Source: Carboxylicivirga sp964602515 (GTDB taxonomy: Bacteria; Bacteroidota; Bacteroidia; Bacteroidales; Marinilabiliaceae). From it: a stretch of DNA of 64,000 nt. Where the stretch lies: NCBI GenBank assembly GCA_964602515.1, contig CAZRRJ010000004.1:1-64000 (forward strand). The letters run 5' to 3'. Shown piece after piece: positions 17,225 through 26,475 of this stretch. A program made the position numbers and the translations under genes. Every line of letters begins with the position of its first letter. Position 1 is the first letter of the stretch. The notes beneath the pieces were generated by a model. It searched no databases, was not told where the DNA came from, and worked only from the letters and a program-made list of their open reading frames with translations.

Positions 17225-18529
17225 TTAATAATCGCGGATACAGCGGATGCTTCGATAAGCAGGATTATTAGATATTCGAATACCTCCATCCTCACGAATC
17301 CACCTGACAATATAATATTCTCCCTCATCATCAATAGACGTACTGGTTAAAAACCAAGCACTTACTCCCTCATCCCTAACTTTTACTTCAGTATTATTAA
17401 CCCACTCAATACTTCCAGTTGCTTTCATATTAAAACCATATTGATCTGTTCCGTTGTAATTTTCACCATTAGGTCCTTGTAGCCAACCCGATTTTGATTT
17501 TAATACATAAGACTTATCCTCACCCCTATAATACCATTCATTAATTTTATCTTCGGGCATACCTATTGAGCGTTCTAATGTTTTCCACTCTTCATCTGTC
17601 GGCACATGAAAACCACAAGGGCAAGGATTCATATTATTCGCAAGTACAGGAAGGCTCAATCTGTTATAATAATAGCCGTACTCTTTTTTATTTAGACCCT
17701 TTTCATGATAAACTGCCTCCCCGTTATTAAAATGCGTTGTCATCAAATTAACATCTAACCATACCTGGTTATTAATCATTACTGTACCATAAACATTAAA
17801 GTCATAATCGTGTACCAAATGCTTATCCAAAGGCATGGCTTTAATGGTATCGGGTACGGCAGCCAGGCCATTGGCATCGTAGGCCTTAACGGCAAACATA
17901 TACACTTTGGCATCTTCCTTTTTTAATGGTTCCCAGTTGTTAAAGAAGTCTTCAATCAGCAGCTCGCCTGTACCGGCCGGCACTTCAATGGGTTGCTGTA
18001 TGCCTTCTACCTGTGGTTCAAAAGTTACTTCTACAAAGTCGGTATTTTCGGGCTCCAGCCAGCTTAGCTTTACAAAATTACGCCCCGTAAAGTTGGTGTG
18101 TGAGCTCGATTCTGCTTTTAGCTCAAATACATTGGGGGCATTGGTATTAAAATAAAAGACCTTACTCTCTGTCATGCGCCCCTCTATTACCTGTTTGGCA
18201 TTCGTGTCGTATTCCATAACCTGCACTTTCCAATGGTATTTCTGCCCTTCTTTCAGTTCCAGATCGCATTGCATTGGATTCTGATTCCATTTCACTTCAT
18301 ACCAGGTAATGGAATCGTTGGTAAGCATTAAACGGTGTACAAGGGCGCCTTTCTCCGGATCGCTTCCCTTGTTAAACTCAAAGGCCAAATCTTTAAGCGC
18401 TACCACTGCACCATTGGCCGGTGATACAAGTGTTGCAGCACCCGGTAATTCATTTATATCTTCTTTACTACAGGCTACCAGCAACAATAGGCCAGCCAGC
18501 ATCAGCAATATATTCAGTCTGTTTATCAT
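17225..18529 (-). CDS. FISUMP-domain lipoprotein, copy 2
   Basis: 434 residues, same plan as its downstream twin: lipobox LLLLVACSKED (Cys20), Ig-like middle and C-terminal FISUMP domain (PCPCGFHVPTDEEWKTLE, GFNMKATGS, IRCIRDY end). The N-terminal ~250 residues match copy 1 but the FISUMP domain differs in most positions outside the family motifs. Its start lies 12 bp after the stop of the 1505-residue gene and its stop 52 bp before copy 1, so it belongs to the same transcription unit. The constant-front, variable-back pattern suggests the C-terminal domain is the exposed or binding part. Confidence 0.85.
   Translation of the reverse strand: MINRLNILLMLAGLLLLVACSKEDINELPGAATLVSPANGAVVALKDLAFEFNKGSDPEKGALVHRLMLTNDSITWYEVKWNQNPMQCDLELKEGQKYHWKVQVMEYDTNAKQVIEGRMTESKVFYFNTNAPNVFELKAESSSHTNFTGRNFVKLSWLEPENTDFVEVTFEPQVEGIQQPIEVPAGTGELLIEDFFNNWEPLKKEDAKVYMFAVKAYDANGLAAVPDTIKAMPLDKHLVHDYDFNVYGTVMINNQVWLDVNLMTTHFNNGEAVYHEKGLNKKEYGYYYNRLSLPVLANNMNPCPCGFHVPTDEEWKTLERSIGMPEDKINEWYYRGEDKSYVLKSKSGWLQGPNGENYNGTDQYGFNMKATGSIEWVNNTEVKVRDEGVSAWFLTSTSIDDEGEYYIVRWIREDGGIRISNNPAYRSIRCIRDY
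17793..18477 (-). repeat. 685-bp exact direct repeat, copy B
   Basis: Identical to 16436-17120. The twin genes also share upstream sequence (TTGTTATTTTAGTC and TTTATAGTGTATTGT) and the last ~30 bp around the stop codon, so a whole-gene tandem duplication followed by divergence of the FISUMP region, or by gene conversion of the front, explains the pattern. Confidence 0.93.
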
Positions 18530-18541
18530 GGTATTGTTATT

Positions 18542-21500
18542 TTAGTCTTTATAGTGTATTGTTCGAGTTACTGTAGATGTTATGGTGTTTTTTCCCGGTA
18601 AGGAATAACTGATGTTAATATCGTATTTGCCTTTTTCGAGCTTTGGAATATGGTTGCTTGCCAAAAACTTCTCTACGCTTTTGTCTAACTTACCCGAATG
18701 ACTAATAACATTAGCAACATCCGTTTGCAAACGCATAAAATCCTGATCTACAAAATAAGGTGCCCGTAGTTGCATTGAACCGCCTTTATATATAATACCT
18801 TCGGTACCGCCATTGCTCATATCGTCGCTAAGGATATTTCCATCTGAGGTTAATACAAACTGTACAACCTCAGCCTGCTTAGGAGCTTCCAGCCCAGTCT
18901 CTTGTGTTAATCGCAACAGTTCTTCATTTTCGTAAATAAGGGGAGCCAATTTATTGTTATACCATTTGTTATTGTTGTATACCAGGCTCATTTTAATTAA
19001 GCTCTCTTCTTTATTCAGCCAGTTGCTTTCAAACCCATCAAACACCTCGGCCTGAACTGATTGGTCATATATATTTGCAATCAGTTTATTTACTGTCGGG
19101 TATTCCTGCCATGTTAAACCATCTGACATACTAATGGCATTCATTTTATCCGTAAAAGTGTTGTGCTGACTGGTTCTGAAACGTATGGCATACACATCTT
19201 TTTCTTCCAGCATTTCCAGTGTTCCTTCGGCTTGCTGTGTATTTACAGCAATGCTCTCATTATCTCCCAGGGCTTTTGATGTTGTGGTGATGTTATCGTC
19301 AATACCTGTTTGTGTATCGGGCACATTAACAATAGCCAATTGATACACTTCATCATTTTTAAGTTTTATATTTCCTCCCAGTTGGTAATTCAGTTCAAAG
19401 CGAACGGCATTACCTGCTGAGTGTGTTTTATATGAAAATGTAGTTTCTTGTCTGGTTTGCGCCAAATCGCTTAAGCGTAATACCTGCTTATAGCCTTCGG
19501 GCTTATCCGTTGTAAACAGGTAGGTGTAATTTTCTGATACCTGAACATATCCGTTGGTATGCTCCTGCGGGTAGTAGTTGTACTGGCGGTTAATGGGGTA
19601 GCTGTGTACCACGTGCTCTGCCAATATTTGCTTTGGTCGCTCGCCCGATGTAAAAAAGGCTTCTTTAATTTCATAAACCGGTTTACCATCGCTGCCTTTA
19701 ACGTATATCCATTCACCATTCAGCTTACGCTTAAAGCCCACCTTAGCAACCACACGCATTTCTTTATTGCTTTCAAATGGCTCCGTAGGGTCAAGCAGGT
19801 ACACTTTACCTTCATCATTCAGCTTCGTTTGTCCTTCAACTTTTCTGTTGTCTTCTTTATATTGAATGGAGAACTCTTCCAGCGTAACTTTGTACCAGGC
19901 CATTTTACCATCGTCTTCATCAACCTCCATAGCCAGATCAATAGGGATATTAAATACGGCCTGTGGTGCTGCAAAGACATTAACGCCTTTTTCGCCCTCT
20001 GCCGGTGTTAGCTGTGCAATTACTTCCTGACCAAAGGGGCTGCCTCCCATAATTTTACACTCTTCGCCAATCTCAAAGTCGAAATTACAATTACCGGATA
20101 CCAAACCGCCTAACACGCTAAAGCGTCCGCCTACTGCGCCTGTGAAATAAAAGGGATTTGGCCCTGCTCCGGCTAATAGTGCGCTGGCCGACATATTTAG
20201 AATACTGAACTTACGGCGTTTCATAAATAATTTGGCTTCCATACCAATATCGGCCTCCACCCATGCCCAGGCTTGTGCCCGTGCATACCATCCGTTAATT
20301 CCTAAGGTAGAACTGCCACCTGCACAATAAGCTCCGGCTCCATAATTTTTTAACAAGAACTCAGATCCAAGGCCAACACCCAGTTTGGCATAAAATGGTG
20401 GCAGTGTTGCTTTAAAGTTAACACCCAATGAAGAGCCAAAGGCCAGTCCACTACCAAGTGTTAAGCCCTCGTCATCGCGCCTGCTTAGCTGGTCTTGCTT
20501 GGCCTTACTAAAGTTTTGTAATACCTGCTGTGGCGGAAGAGGTAATTCAGGTATATCGTCGCCAACCATAAAGTATCCATCGGCTCGTGCCAGTCCTAAT
20601 ATTTCAATGCCCAGCCTGTCAGAAGGCGTTCCTACATAGGTGTACCATTTATCCGGTGAGAAGTAGGCTGATGCCCATCCCATCCTGTTGTTCTGCCCTA
20701 TCCCCTTTATAAAACCGGCATTGAGATAGGTACTCATATCGGCTGAAAAGATACTGTTGGCAATATCATATTTAATATTTAATGAGGCGGTCAGAAAACC
20801 GGAATTCATATTCTCTGGTACCCCAAGATCCGACTTGGCTGAGAGTTTTAACTTCCCTCCTGCCTGTTCTACCTTCTTTACCTGCTCATTAATATTATCG
20901 GCCATTTTACCCCAGGCATCCGGACTATTCATAAAAGCGGCATCACCACGTAGCTGAATAAAATTTAATCCACCGTGCCTGTTAAATTGCATTTCGAAAC
21001 CCACCTTGGCGTTAAATAAGGCTGATGAACCCACAAAGCCAAACTTAGTGGCAGTCATAAAACCCATTCCAACCGATTTATCGGGTACATAGTTGATTCC
21101 TGATAGTGACTTACCAAAATCGGTATCCGACTGCCCCTCTGCCGATTGTTGCATACGACGATATAAACCGCCTCCAAAGCCGTAAAACGAAAGGGCCGGA
21201 GGTATGGTAATACCCGAGGCTGGTGATGTTTCGAAAAAGACATCGGTTAAGAAGTAGCGGAAATCATCTTTCTTGCCAAAGACGGCTACGGCATCGAAAT
21301 TAAACTTATTAATCAGCTTAAATGCAATATCGCCTCTAAATCCGGAACCGTAAGTGGCATCGCCATTTTTAAATATTACGCCTCCTTTAACACTGTATGC
21401 GCCTGACTGAAAATCAACATTAACCTTGTCTAAGCTTAACTTTTTAAATTTCCAGCGGGCATAATCACCATAGAGTTGTAAGCCTGCCTCGCCCCCAAAC

Positions 21501-23059
21501 ATGCTGCTTAATTTTACGCCTGCATCAAAGGACAAGCCACCACCTTTATCGTTATTAAAAGGCTGTATATCTTCAATGTACAACTCAAAGCCTGCTATTT
21601 TTGGTGAGGCCAGTTTTCCTGTTACACCTATGGCTCCAATGCCAAAATAGGGGTCTTCCCTGCTGATAAGCATGTTTTCAAAAGCAATATCGGGTATGCT
21701 GAATTTCTTTGTGGTGTCGTTAGAGCTAACAGGCGCATTAATTGTAAGCATGCCGGAAGCATTCAGGGATGGATAGAAATCGGAATCTTTAATCAATACT
21801 TCTATTGATGATGATTCATTAAGGGTTAATGAACTGTGCAGAACAGGAAAATCATATTTACCGGATACATTAATCTGAAAATCATAGGCATCTTCGCTGT
21901 GGTTATAAGATGCGCGGTAGGGCAATAAAGAGCTCTTTCCCAAGGGAGGCAGGTTCATATCTCCGCCAAAGCCCAAACCGTTTATTTTATTTTTAAGCAG
22001 GTTTAGCGAAAAATCGTCAACCGAAATGCACCATGTTGATTTATCAAGTGTTGAACCGGGCAGTATACCTTCTGCACTAACCCATCCTGACACGCCATTT
22101 TCGTCAATAATAAACTTTTCCACACCTACTATCAGGCGATCTTTAATAGCAAGAGATGAATTAAGTGTGCCTGTTGCTAAAGAATCGTTTCCATTTTTTG
22201 GCTTTTTAAATATTGGTGGTAGTGCTACACTTGCCTCACTAAAGGAAATACCTTTCCATAAATTTTTCTCATCGCTACTGGCACTGGTAAAATAGGCATC
22301 GGGAAAAGCTGTCTGCGCTGAATTCTCTGTATCGCTCTGGTCTAAAGTAGCTCCTTTTAAGGTAAATATCATTCCTTTTGCTCCATCAAAGGTGAATGAC
22401 TTTTCAAACCCAAAGGACACCACGTACTGGTCGAAATTATGAAAGGCTGTTTCAAAAGATGTGGCCAGTAACTTGCCTGTTGGCTTACCCTCTTTATCAA
22501 CTGTTTTAATCTTATCGGAAGTAACAATTACATTTATCTTTGCAAAAAAGGATTCAATACCCTCGCAGCCAAAGTGGGCTGCTGTTCCACTATTAAATAC
22601 AACTGCCAACTGCTTACCAATATCACGCTTTACCGATGAAATAAGTTCTAATGAGCCTGATGTTCCAATGCCTTTTTGTCCCTCTAAAGTTGTCCAGCCA
22701 TCAAAAGCAACCCGTTGTCCGGTATCTTTAAACTTAAAGCCACAGCTTGCATATATGCGTGTTTTACCTGTTTCCCCGTCAAATTTAATGCGCTGTATAA
22801 TAAGCTCATAATCCCCTTTTTTAATTCCTACGGGTAAGGTTACTATACCATCGCTAAATAATTCCTGTAATGATTCAACATATGCACCGGCTTTCTGCAC
22901 AGCTTCCATAGCTCCAAAAGCGGCATCTATCTTTTTTTGTGCTGCCGGATCTGATTGCACTACACTCTGAAGTAAAAGTCGGGATTCATCTGCATTCTCT
23001 TGTGCAAACAGGTTGCTTACACCCACGAACAAAAGAAACAGTAAGAGGTATTTTTTCAT
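18542..23059 (-). CDS. Large exported beta-rich protein of the toxin/SprB cluster, function unknown
   Basis: 1505 residues with a clear signal peptide (MKKYLLLFLLFVGVSNLFAQ). The body is a long series of short beta segments rich in Gly, Phe and Asp/Asn (GFGFGG-, YGFGGGLYRR-, FRGDIAFKLINKFNF-like stretches) with amphipathic strands, compatible with a large beta-helix or outer-membrane-associated barrel. No enzyme motif or T9SS sorting domain was seen; the end has an Ig-like segment ending TVTRTIHYKD. I do not recognise a named family. It is the second gene of the leftward cluster and its stop lies 12 bp before the FISUMP lipoprotein start, so it probably works with the surface proteins downstream, perhaps as an outer-membrane platform. 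That role is inference. Confidence 0.75.
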   Translation of the reverse strand: MKKYLLLFLLFVGVSNLFAQENADESRLLLQSVVQSDPAAQKKIDAAFGAMEAVQKAGAYVESLQELFSDGIVTLPVGIKKGDYELIIQRIKFDGETGKTRIYASCGFKFKDTGQRVAFDGWTTLEGQKGIGTSGSLELISSVKRDIGKQLAVVFNSGTAAHFGCEGIESFFAKINVIVTSDKIKTVDKEGKPTGKLLATSFETAFHNFDQYVVSFGFEKSFTFDGAKGMIFTLKGATLDQSDTENSAQTAFPDAYFTSASSDEKNLWKGISFSEASVALPPIFKKPKNGNDSLATGTLNSSLAIKDRLIVGVEKFIIDENGVSGWVSAEGILPGSTLDKSTWCISVDDFSLNLLKNKINGLGFGGDMNLPPLGKSSLLPYRASYNHSEDAYDFQINVSGKYDFPVLHSSLTLNESSSIEVLIKDSDFYPSLNASGMLTINAPVSSNDTTKKFSIPDIAFENMLISREDPYFGIGAIGVTGKLASPKIAGFELYIEDIQPFNNDKGGGLSFDAGVKLSSMFGGEAGLQLYGDYARWKFKKLSLDKVNVDFQSGAYSVKGGVIFKNGDATYGSGFRGDIAFKLINKFNFDAVAVFGKKDDFRYFLTDVFFETSPASGITIPPALSFYGFGGGLYRRMQQSAEGQSDTDFGKSLSGINYVPDKSVGMGFMTATKFGFVGSSALFNAKVGFEMQFNRHGGLNFIQLRGDAAFMNSPDAWGKMADNINEQVKKVEQAGGKLKLSAKSDLGVPENMNSGFLTASLNIKYDIANSIFSADMSTYLNAGFIKGIGQNNRMGWASAYFSPDKWYTYVGTPSDRLGIEILGLARADGYFMVGDDIPELPLPPQQVLQNFSKAKQDQLSRRDDEGLTLGSGLAFGSSLGVNFKATLPPFYAKLGVGLGSEFLLKNYGAGAYCAGGSSTLGINGWYARAQAWAWVEADIGMEAKLFMKRRKFSILNMSASALLAGAGPNPFYFTGAVGGRFSVLGGLVSGNCNFDFEIGEECKIMGGSPFGQEVIAQLTPAEGEKGVNVFAAPQAVFNIPIDLAMEVDEDDGKMAWYKVTLEEFSIQYKEDNRKVEGQTKLNDEGKVYLLDPTEPFESNKEMRVVAKVGFKRKLNGEWIYVKGSDGKPVYEIKEAFFTSGERPKQILAEHVVHSYPINRQYNYYPQEHTNGYVQVSENYTYLFTTDKPEGYKQVLRLSDLAQTRQETTFSYKTHSAGNAVRFELNYQLGGNIKLKNDEVYQLAIVNVPDTQTGIDDNITTTSKALGDNESIAVNTQQAEGTLEMLEEKDVYAIRFRTSQHNTFTDKMNAISMSDGLTWQEYPTVNKLIANIYDQSVQAEVFDGFESNWLNKEESLIKMSLVYNNNKWYNNKLAPLIYENEELLRLTQETGLEAPKQAEVVQFVLTSDGNILSDDMSNGGTEGIIYKGGSMQLRAPYFVDQDFMRLQTDVANVISHSGKLDKSVEKFLASNHIPKLEKGKYDINISYSLPGKNTITSTVTRTIHYKD

Positions 23060-23087
23060 AATTGATAGTCAGGTGTGTGAGGTTCTA

Positions 23088-24017
23088 CTAAAATGTTGTG
23101 GTATTTATTTGATAGTCAGGATTTGTTCGAAACCAATCCCTGCTTTCTTTCAATGCGCTAGGGTAATCGCTGGTATTTAATGTGCCACTGGCATCAAGTT
23201 CATATGGAAAATCCACAATAACCGGTGCCAATAGTTCCATTACCCTATACCCGCAACAAATCTTCTCGTCCTTATCCGGATCGGGCGATGTGCAATGCTT
23301 ATGGTCATCGTTCAATATTTCTACACAATAGTCAATGGCCTGCTTCTGACGTGTATATATTAAATCCGGTAGTATGTAGGCTACTTTGTCGTTACCATCC
23401 TTTACTTTTTGAGCCAGATCAACACAGTAGTTTAAACTTTTTGTATTGCCCATGCGAGCCAGAGCCAGATGCATCTGCCAGATTTGCCGCTGGGTGTAGT
23501 CATCTTTTAATAGTAATTTCCGTTGTAATACTTCATTACCAAAAGACACATAGCCGGCAAGTAATACCAACTGTTTAAAACTGACTGTTTGGGTACTTTG
23601 TAATAAATGCTCCAGCCAGGATTTTGATGAAGGGTTAAATGCTTCGCGCGGGTAACTCTGCAGGTAGCTTAAACACCTGTTTATAACACTTAGGTCTTGG
23701 TCATAACAGCCACTTACCAGCTTTTCAACAACAGCAGCCTGCACAGTTGCTTCATCTTTTAAGCCCTTACGATTTATCAGCTCATAGGCTTTTAAACGAA
23801 TAAAGGCCAGGCTATCTGAAGTATAAATCGACAGGCTGTCAATTAAAGCATTAGTGCTTATGGCTTTTACCAGTCCTTGCTCAACTTCGTAGTCAGTTAT
23901 ACCATTTATTCTATACTTTTCAATATAGTTACCGGTTTGCGCCCGAGTATCAAGCACCACAACCTGTACCAAAATTATTACCAGTAACGTCAGTAGGTTT
24001 AATCTATTGTTTATCAT
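23088..24017 (-). CDS. Exported helical-repeat protein, first gene of the toxin/SprB cluster
   Basis: 309 residues with an N-terminal hydrophobic signal (LLTLLVIILVQVVVLDTRAQ). The rest is mostly amphipathic helices with a rough HEAT-like spacing (SLAFIRLKAYELINRKG, LSVINRCLSYLQSYP, RQIWQMHLALARMGN, KQAIDYCVEILND), so it is probably a periplasmic alpha-solenoid used for protein-protein contact. A Cys-containing loop (CTSPDPDKDEKICCGY) is unusual and may be oxidised or bind metal. Its stop is 28 bp before the start of the 1505-residue gene. It is the promoter-proximal gene of the leftward series. Confidence 0.75.
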   Translation of the reverse strand: MINNRLNLLTLLVIILVQVVVLDTRAQTGNYIEKYRINGITDYEVEQGLVKAISTNALIDSLSIYTSDSLAFIRLKAYELINRKGLKDEATVQAAVVEKLVSGCYDQDLSVINRCLSYLQSYPREAFNPSSKSWLEHLLQSTQTVSFKQLVLLAGYVSFGNEVLQRKLLLKDDYTQRQIWQMHLALARMGNTKSLNYCVDLAQKVKDGNDKVAYILPDLIYTRQKQAIDYCVEILNDDHKHCTSPDPDKDEKICCGYRVMELLAPVIVDFPYELDASGTLNTSDYPSALKESRDWFRTNPDYQINTTTF

Positions 24018-24541
24018 GTTATTTTGTCGTCACTCTTCAGTATACATGACTTTTGTCATGTTCATTTAATCTAACTTAATACAATGTACATACTCAACAA
24101 TTAAAGAAATGTTTCAACAATTGACATATTCTGATTCTCTTTTTATTGTAAAAGCGATACATTGGTTAATAGCAATAAAAGAGAAACGTAACATGTTTTT
24201 ATAAATATATTTACTCCGGTACTCTTACAGATCTACATATCAGGATATTAAATTCCCCCTTAAAATGCTCTTAATGTTTTTTATGTTGATTGTAATAATG
24301 GGGTAATGGGGCAATGTGTTAATTTGGGAATTGAGGAATTGAGGAATGAAGTAATTGGAGAATGTGTTAATGAGATAATGTGACAATGGGGTAATAAATC
24401 CGGCGGCAGTTCAATCACCTGATGCGTATTACCAGCATCGCCCTATTTCTTTTGCCCTTTTTTCTATTAGCTTACCATTCACTTTTCGTTCTATGTAACT
24501 TAATAGCTTACTTTTACGTCTTTAATTAGGTTATGCGGAGA
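24018..24541. other. Intergenic region with hairpin and TAATG-rich short repeats
   Basis: No gene is visible. The part next to 24017 should hold the promoter of the leftward toxin/SprB cluster. Bases 24296-24400 are made of imperfect 7-10 bp units such as GGGGTAATGGGGCAATG, GAATTGAGGAATTGAGG and GATAATGTGACAATGGGG, the same style as the spacer repeats at 7050-7460. Confidence 0.7.
24044..24061 (-). promoter_or_regulatory. Inverted repeat upstream of the toxin/SprB cluster
   Basis: ACATGAC-TTTT-GTCATGT is a perfect 7-bp inverted repeat with a 4-nt loop, ending 27 bp before the start codon of the first cluster gene. It could be a leader hairpin or an operator. No T-tract fits a terminator. Confidence 0.45.
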
Positions 24542-24928
24542 TTATTTTAATCCTTTAAATGTAATCACAAATAAAAGCATCCACCCAATAATTATTAATA
24601 AACCTCCGAGGGGAGTTACAGGGCCTAAAAAACGAAAGTTTACACCCAGTACAGATGATAAACTTAAAAGATAAATACTAAATGAGAAGAGGAAGGTACC
24701 AATAATAAAGCTCCACCCCATACTCACTTGTAACCTGGTTTCAAACGAGAGAAAGAAACCCACAATGAGTAATACTATGGCATGATACATCTGGTATTTT
24801 ACACCTGTTTCAAAACTCTGAAGTTGTGCTTCACCCAGCACTTTTTTAAGGGCATGTGCACCAAAGGCACCTAAAATAACTGACAGGGTACCATAGATAG
24901 CTGCAACACTAAGAACGATTTGTTTCAT
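24542..24928 (-). CDS. DUF423 family small membrane protein
   Basis: 128 residues with four predicted transmembrane segments. The N-terminal signature YGTLSVILGAFGAHALKKVL and the later YQMYHAIVLLIVGF and GPVTPLGGLLIIIGWM blocks are typical of DUF423 (YgdD-like) proteins. The biochemical role of the family is not established. Single gene, with no close partner in the same direction upstream. Confidence 0.88.
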   Translation of the reverse strand: MKQIVLSVAAIYGTLSVILGAFGAHALKKVLGEAQLQSFETGVKYQMYHAIVLLIVGFFLSFETRLQVSMGWSFIIGTFLFSFSIYLLSLSSVLGVNFRFLGPVTPLGGLLIIIGWMLLFVITFKGLK

Positions 24929-24981
24929 AAAAAACAGTTATGGGAATTAGTATCGTGTAAACAATGCTTTGTTACAAAAGT

Positions 24982-25239
24982 TTAGCCTTTTACCTTATCC
25001 AGGTCTTTTATTTCAAATTGATGCTGTTCTGTAAAATCAATTTTCAGGGATTGAAACTCTTCATCTATTACAAACTTATATCCTTTAACCTGCTCACGGG
25101 GCAAGGGGACTTTTCCTTTGTATTTTTTCCGGTAGGCTTTTATTGTTTCACAGTCGTTCCGCTCAATGGCTACCAGGCATTCTAATGCCATATTTTCGTA
25201 CACTTCGTAATCACTCTTAATGTTGCGTATTATGCCCAT
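24982..25239 (-). CDS. Small hypothetical protein
   Basis: 85 residues, soluble, with a helical N-terminus (YEVYENMALECLVAIERND) followed by a basic stretch and an acidic C-terminus. No family recognised. Its start lies three bases after the stop of the YiiX-like lipoprotein gene, so the two are probably co-transcribed. Confidence 0.65.
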   Translation of the reverse strand: MGIIRNIKSDYEVYENMALECLVAIERNDCETIKAYRKKYKGKVPLPREQVKGYKFVIDEEFQSLKIDFTEQHQFEIKDLDKVKG

Positions 25240-25242
25240 TTC

Positions 25243-25887
25243 TTATTTGTTTAAATGTTGTAAAAATTCCAGTCGTTCCGAGGCTGCCATGCCGTTGGGG
25301 TTACACCCCGGTTCTCCTTCGGGTATTTCTATCCCTATCTTGTTATAGTGCTTTACCCATCCTTCATGAAAATGGCCTGTGGCAGGATTAATAAAGGTCA
25401 TTGGTTCAAGCTGAAACACTGAGTCTGTTGCATATAATTCATAAATAAATTCTGAACAATAGAATCCTTTATCGCTGATAATATAGCTATAATTGTAAGC
25501 TTGACCAAGATATGTGTTAGCTTGTTTTATAGCTTGCTCAATTTGTTCGGGCTTAATGTTTTTTATTCTGTAGTGACTTGTTAAAGCACTACCGTTCACT
25601 GTCATACAAAACTGCCCGAGCGTTTCCTTACATACGCCTTTTTCTGGCGCTGCATGTATAACCCAAACGGTATCGTTACTCACTTCTACCACTCCCATAT
25701 GGGTATAATGGTGCTTACTACCCGTTTGTGTTACTTCATCAATGGCCTTTGATAGTTCGGTATGCCCATTGCCTCTGAATAAAATATCGCCACTTTTAAA
25801 GTTATGTTTTTCACCGGCTTCCTTACAACTCATCACCTGGAATAAAACTAAAGCAACAAAAAGGTACTTTTTAAAGTTCATTTCCAT
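25243..25887 (-). CDS. YiiX/YebB-like permuted NlpC/P60 cysteine hydrolase lipoprotein
   Basis: 214 residues with a lipoprotein signal (LVLFQVMSCKEAG, Cys21; M1 or M3 may be the start). The motif order fits circularly permuted NlpC/P60 enzymes: FKSGDILFRGNGHTELSKAI near the N-terminus, HYTHMGVV carrying the catalytic His, then YNYSYIISDKGFYCSEFIYELY with the catalytic Cys. Members act on amide or ester bonds in cell-envelope or lipid substrates; the substrate here is unknown. It sits in the middle of a three-gene operon with two short hypothetical genes. Confidence 0.85.
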   Translation of the reverse strand: MEMNFKKYLFVALVLFQVMSCKEAGEKHNFKSGDILFRGNGHTELSKAIDEVTQTGSKHHYTHMGVVEVSNDTVWVIHAAPEKGVCKETLGQFCMTVNGSALTSHYRIKNIKPEQIEQAIKQANTYLGQAYNYSYIISDKGFYCSEFIYELYATDSVFQLEPMTFINPATGHFHEGWVKHYNKIGIEIPEGEPGCNPNGMAASERLEFLQHLNK

Positions 25888-25892
25888 TCTAT

Positions 25893-26144
25893 TTAAATTC
25901 CTATTGGTTTAGTACTAAAGTCGTTCATCATAAAACGTAAGAGCTTAACATCTTTTACCTTTATTTGCGGCAGGTACCTCTGCATTGGCTTGTCCCCTTG
26001 CTTTGTTATAACACCAGCCAGTTCTAACAATACATCTTTACATTTACTCCGCAATACTTCTATGTTAATTGTATTTGTTCCGTTTGAAACCTTAAGTCCT
26101 TTATTACGCTCCTGAGCTGTAAGGTTTATAATCTCCATAAACAT
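25893..26144 (-). CDS. Small hypothetical protein
   Basis: 83 residues, no signal peptide. AGGAAAAT directly before the first ATG supports the start at 26144 rather than the second Met. Sequence such as INIEVLRSKCKDVLLELAG suggests a short alpha/beta fold. First gene of the operon with the YiiX-like lipoprotein, five bases upstream of it. No family recognised. Confidence 0.6.
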   Translation of the reverse strand: MFMEIINLTAQERNKGLKVSNGTNTINIEVLRSKCKDVLLELAGVITKQGDKPMQRYLPQIKVKDVKLLRFMMNDFSTKPIGI

Positions 26145-26198
26145 ATTTTCCTAACACCGCATAAAAGTACAATAATTCAATTAGCTATTGCTCTATTA

Positions 26199-26475
26199 AT
26201 CTGAGTTCGACGTAAAATTTCAGACCCATATCGCTTGAAATTAGTGATTTTCAAGTGTATTTTAACGAATGAATAGCGGGCTATTTTGAGTCAATTACAT
26301 GAAGAAAATGGCTGTTTTCAAGTGAAATCCACAAGCTTTGAATAAAAAACTGTTTTGCTGCGTCAAACTTTATCGCAATAGTATACTATTCTTCCAAAAT
26401 TATGCCTTGTAATTCTGCTCTTTATTTCAATCTGTGGTTTAATCTGTGTTTTAATATTTAAATCGTTCTCTGGTT
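26199..26475. mobile_element. MITE-like dispersed repeat, copy 1
   Basis: About 277 bp without a coding frame, clearly similar to 55819-56132. Shared blocks include GAGTCAATTACAT, CCACAAGCTTTGAATAAAAA, GCTGCGTCAAA and CTCTTTATTTCAATCTGTG. The ends form imperfect inverted repeats (AATCTGAGTTCGA at the left, CGTTCTCTGGTT at the right). This fits a non-autonomous inverted-repeat element; no transposase is present in the window to name its family. Confidence 0.6.

Noticed and set aside
17907..18155. Plus-strand frame of 82 residues present in both FISUMP repeats
   Set aside because: Antisense shadow that repeats only because the DNA repeats.
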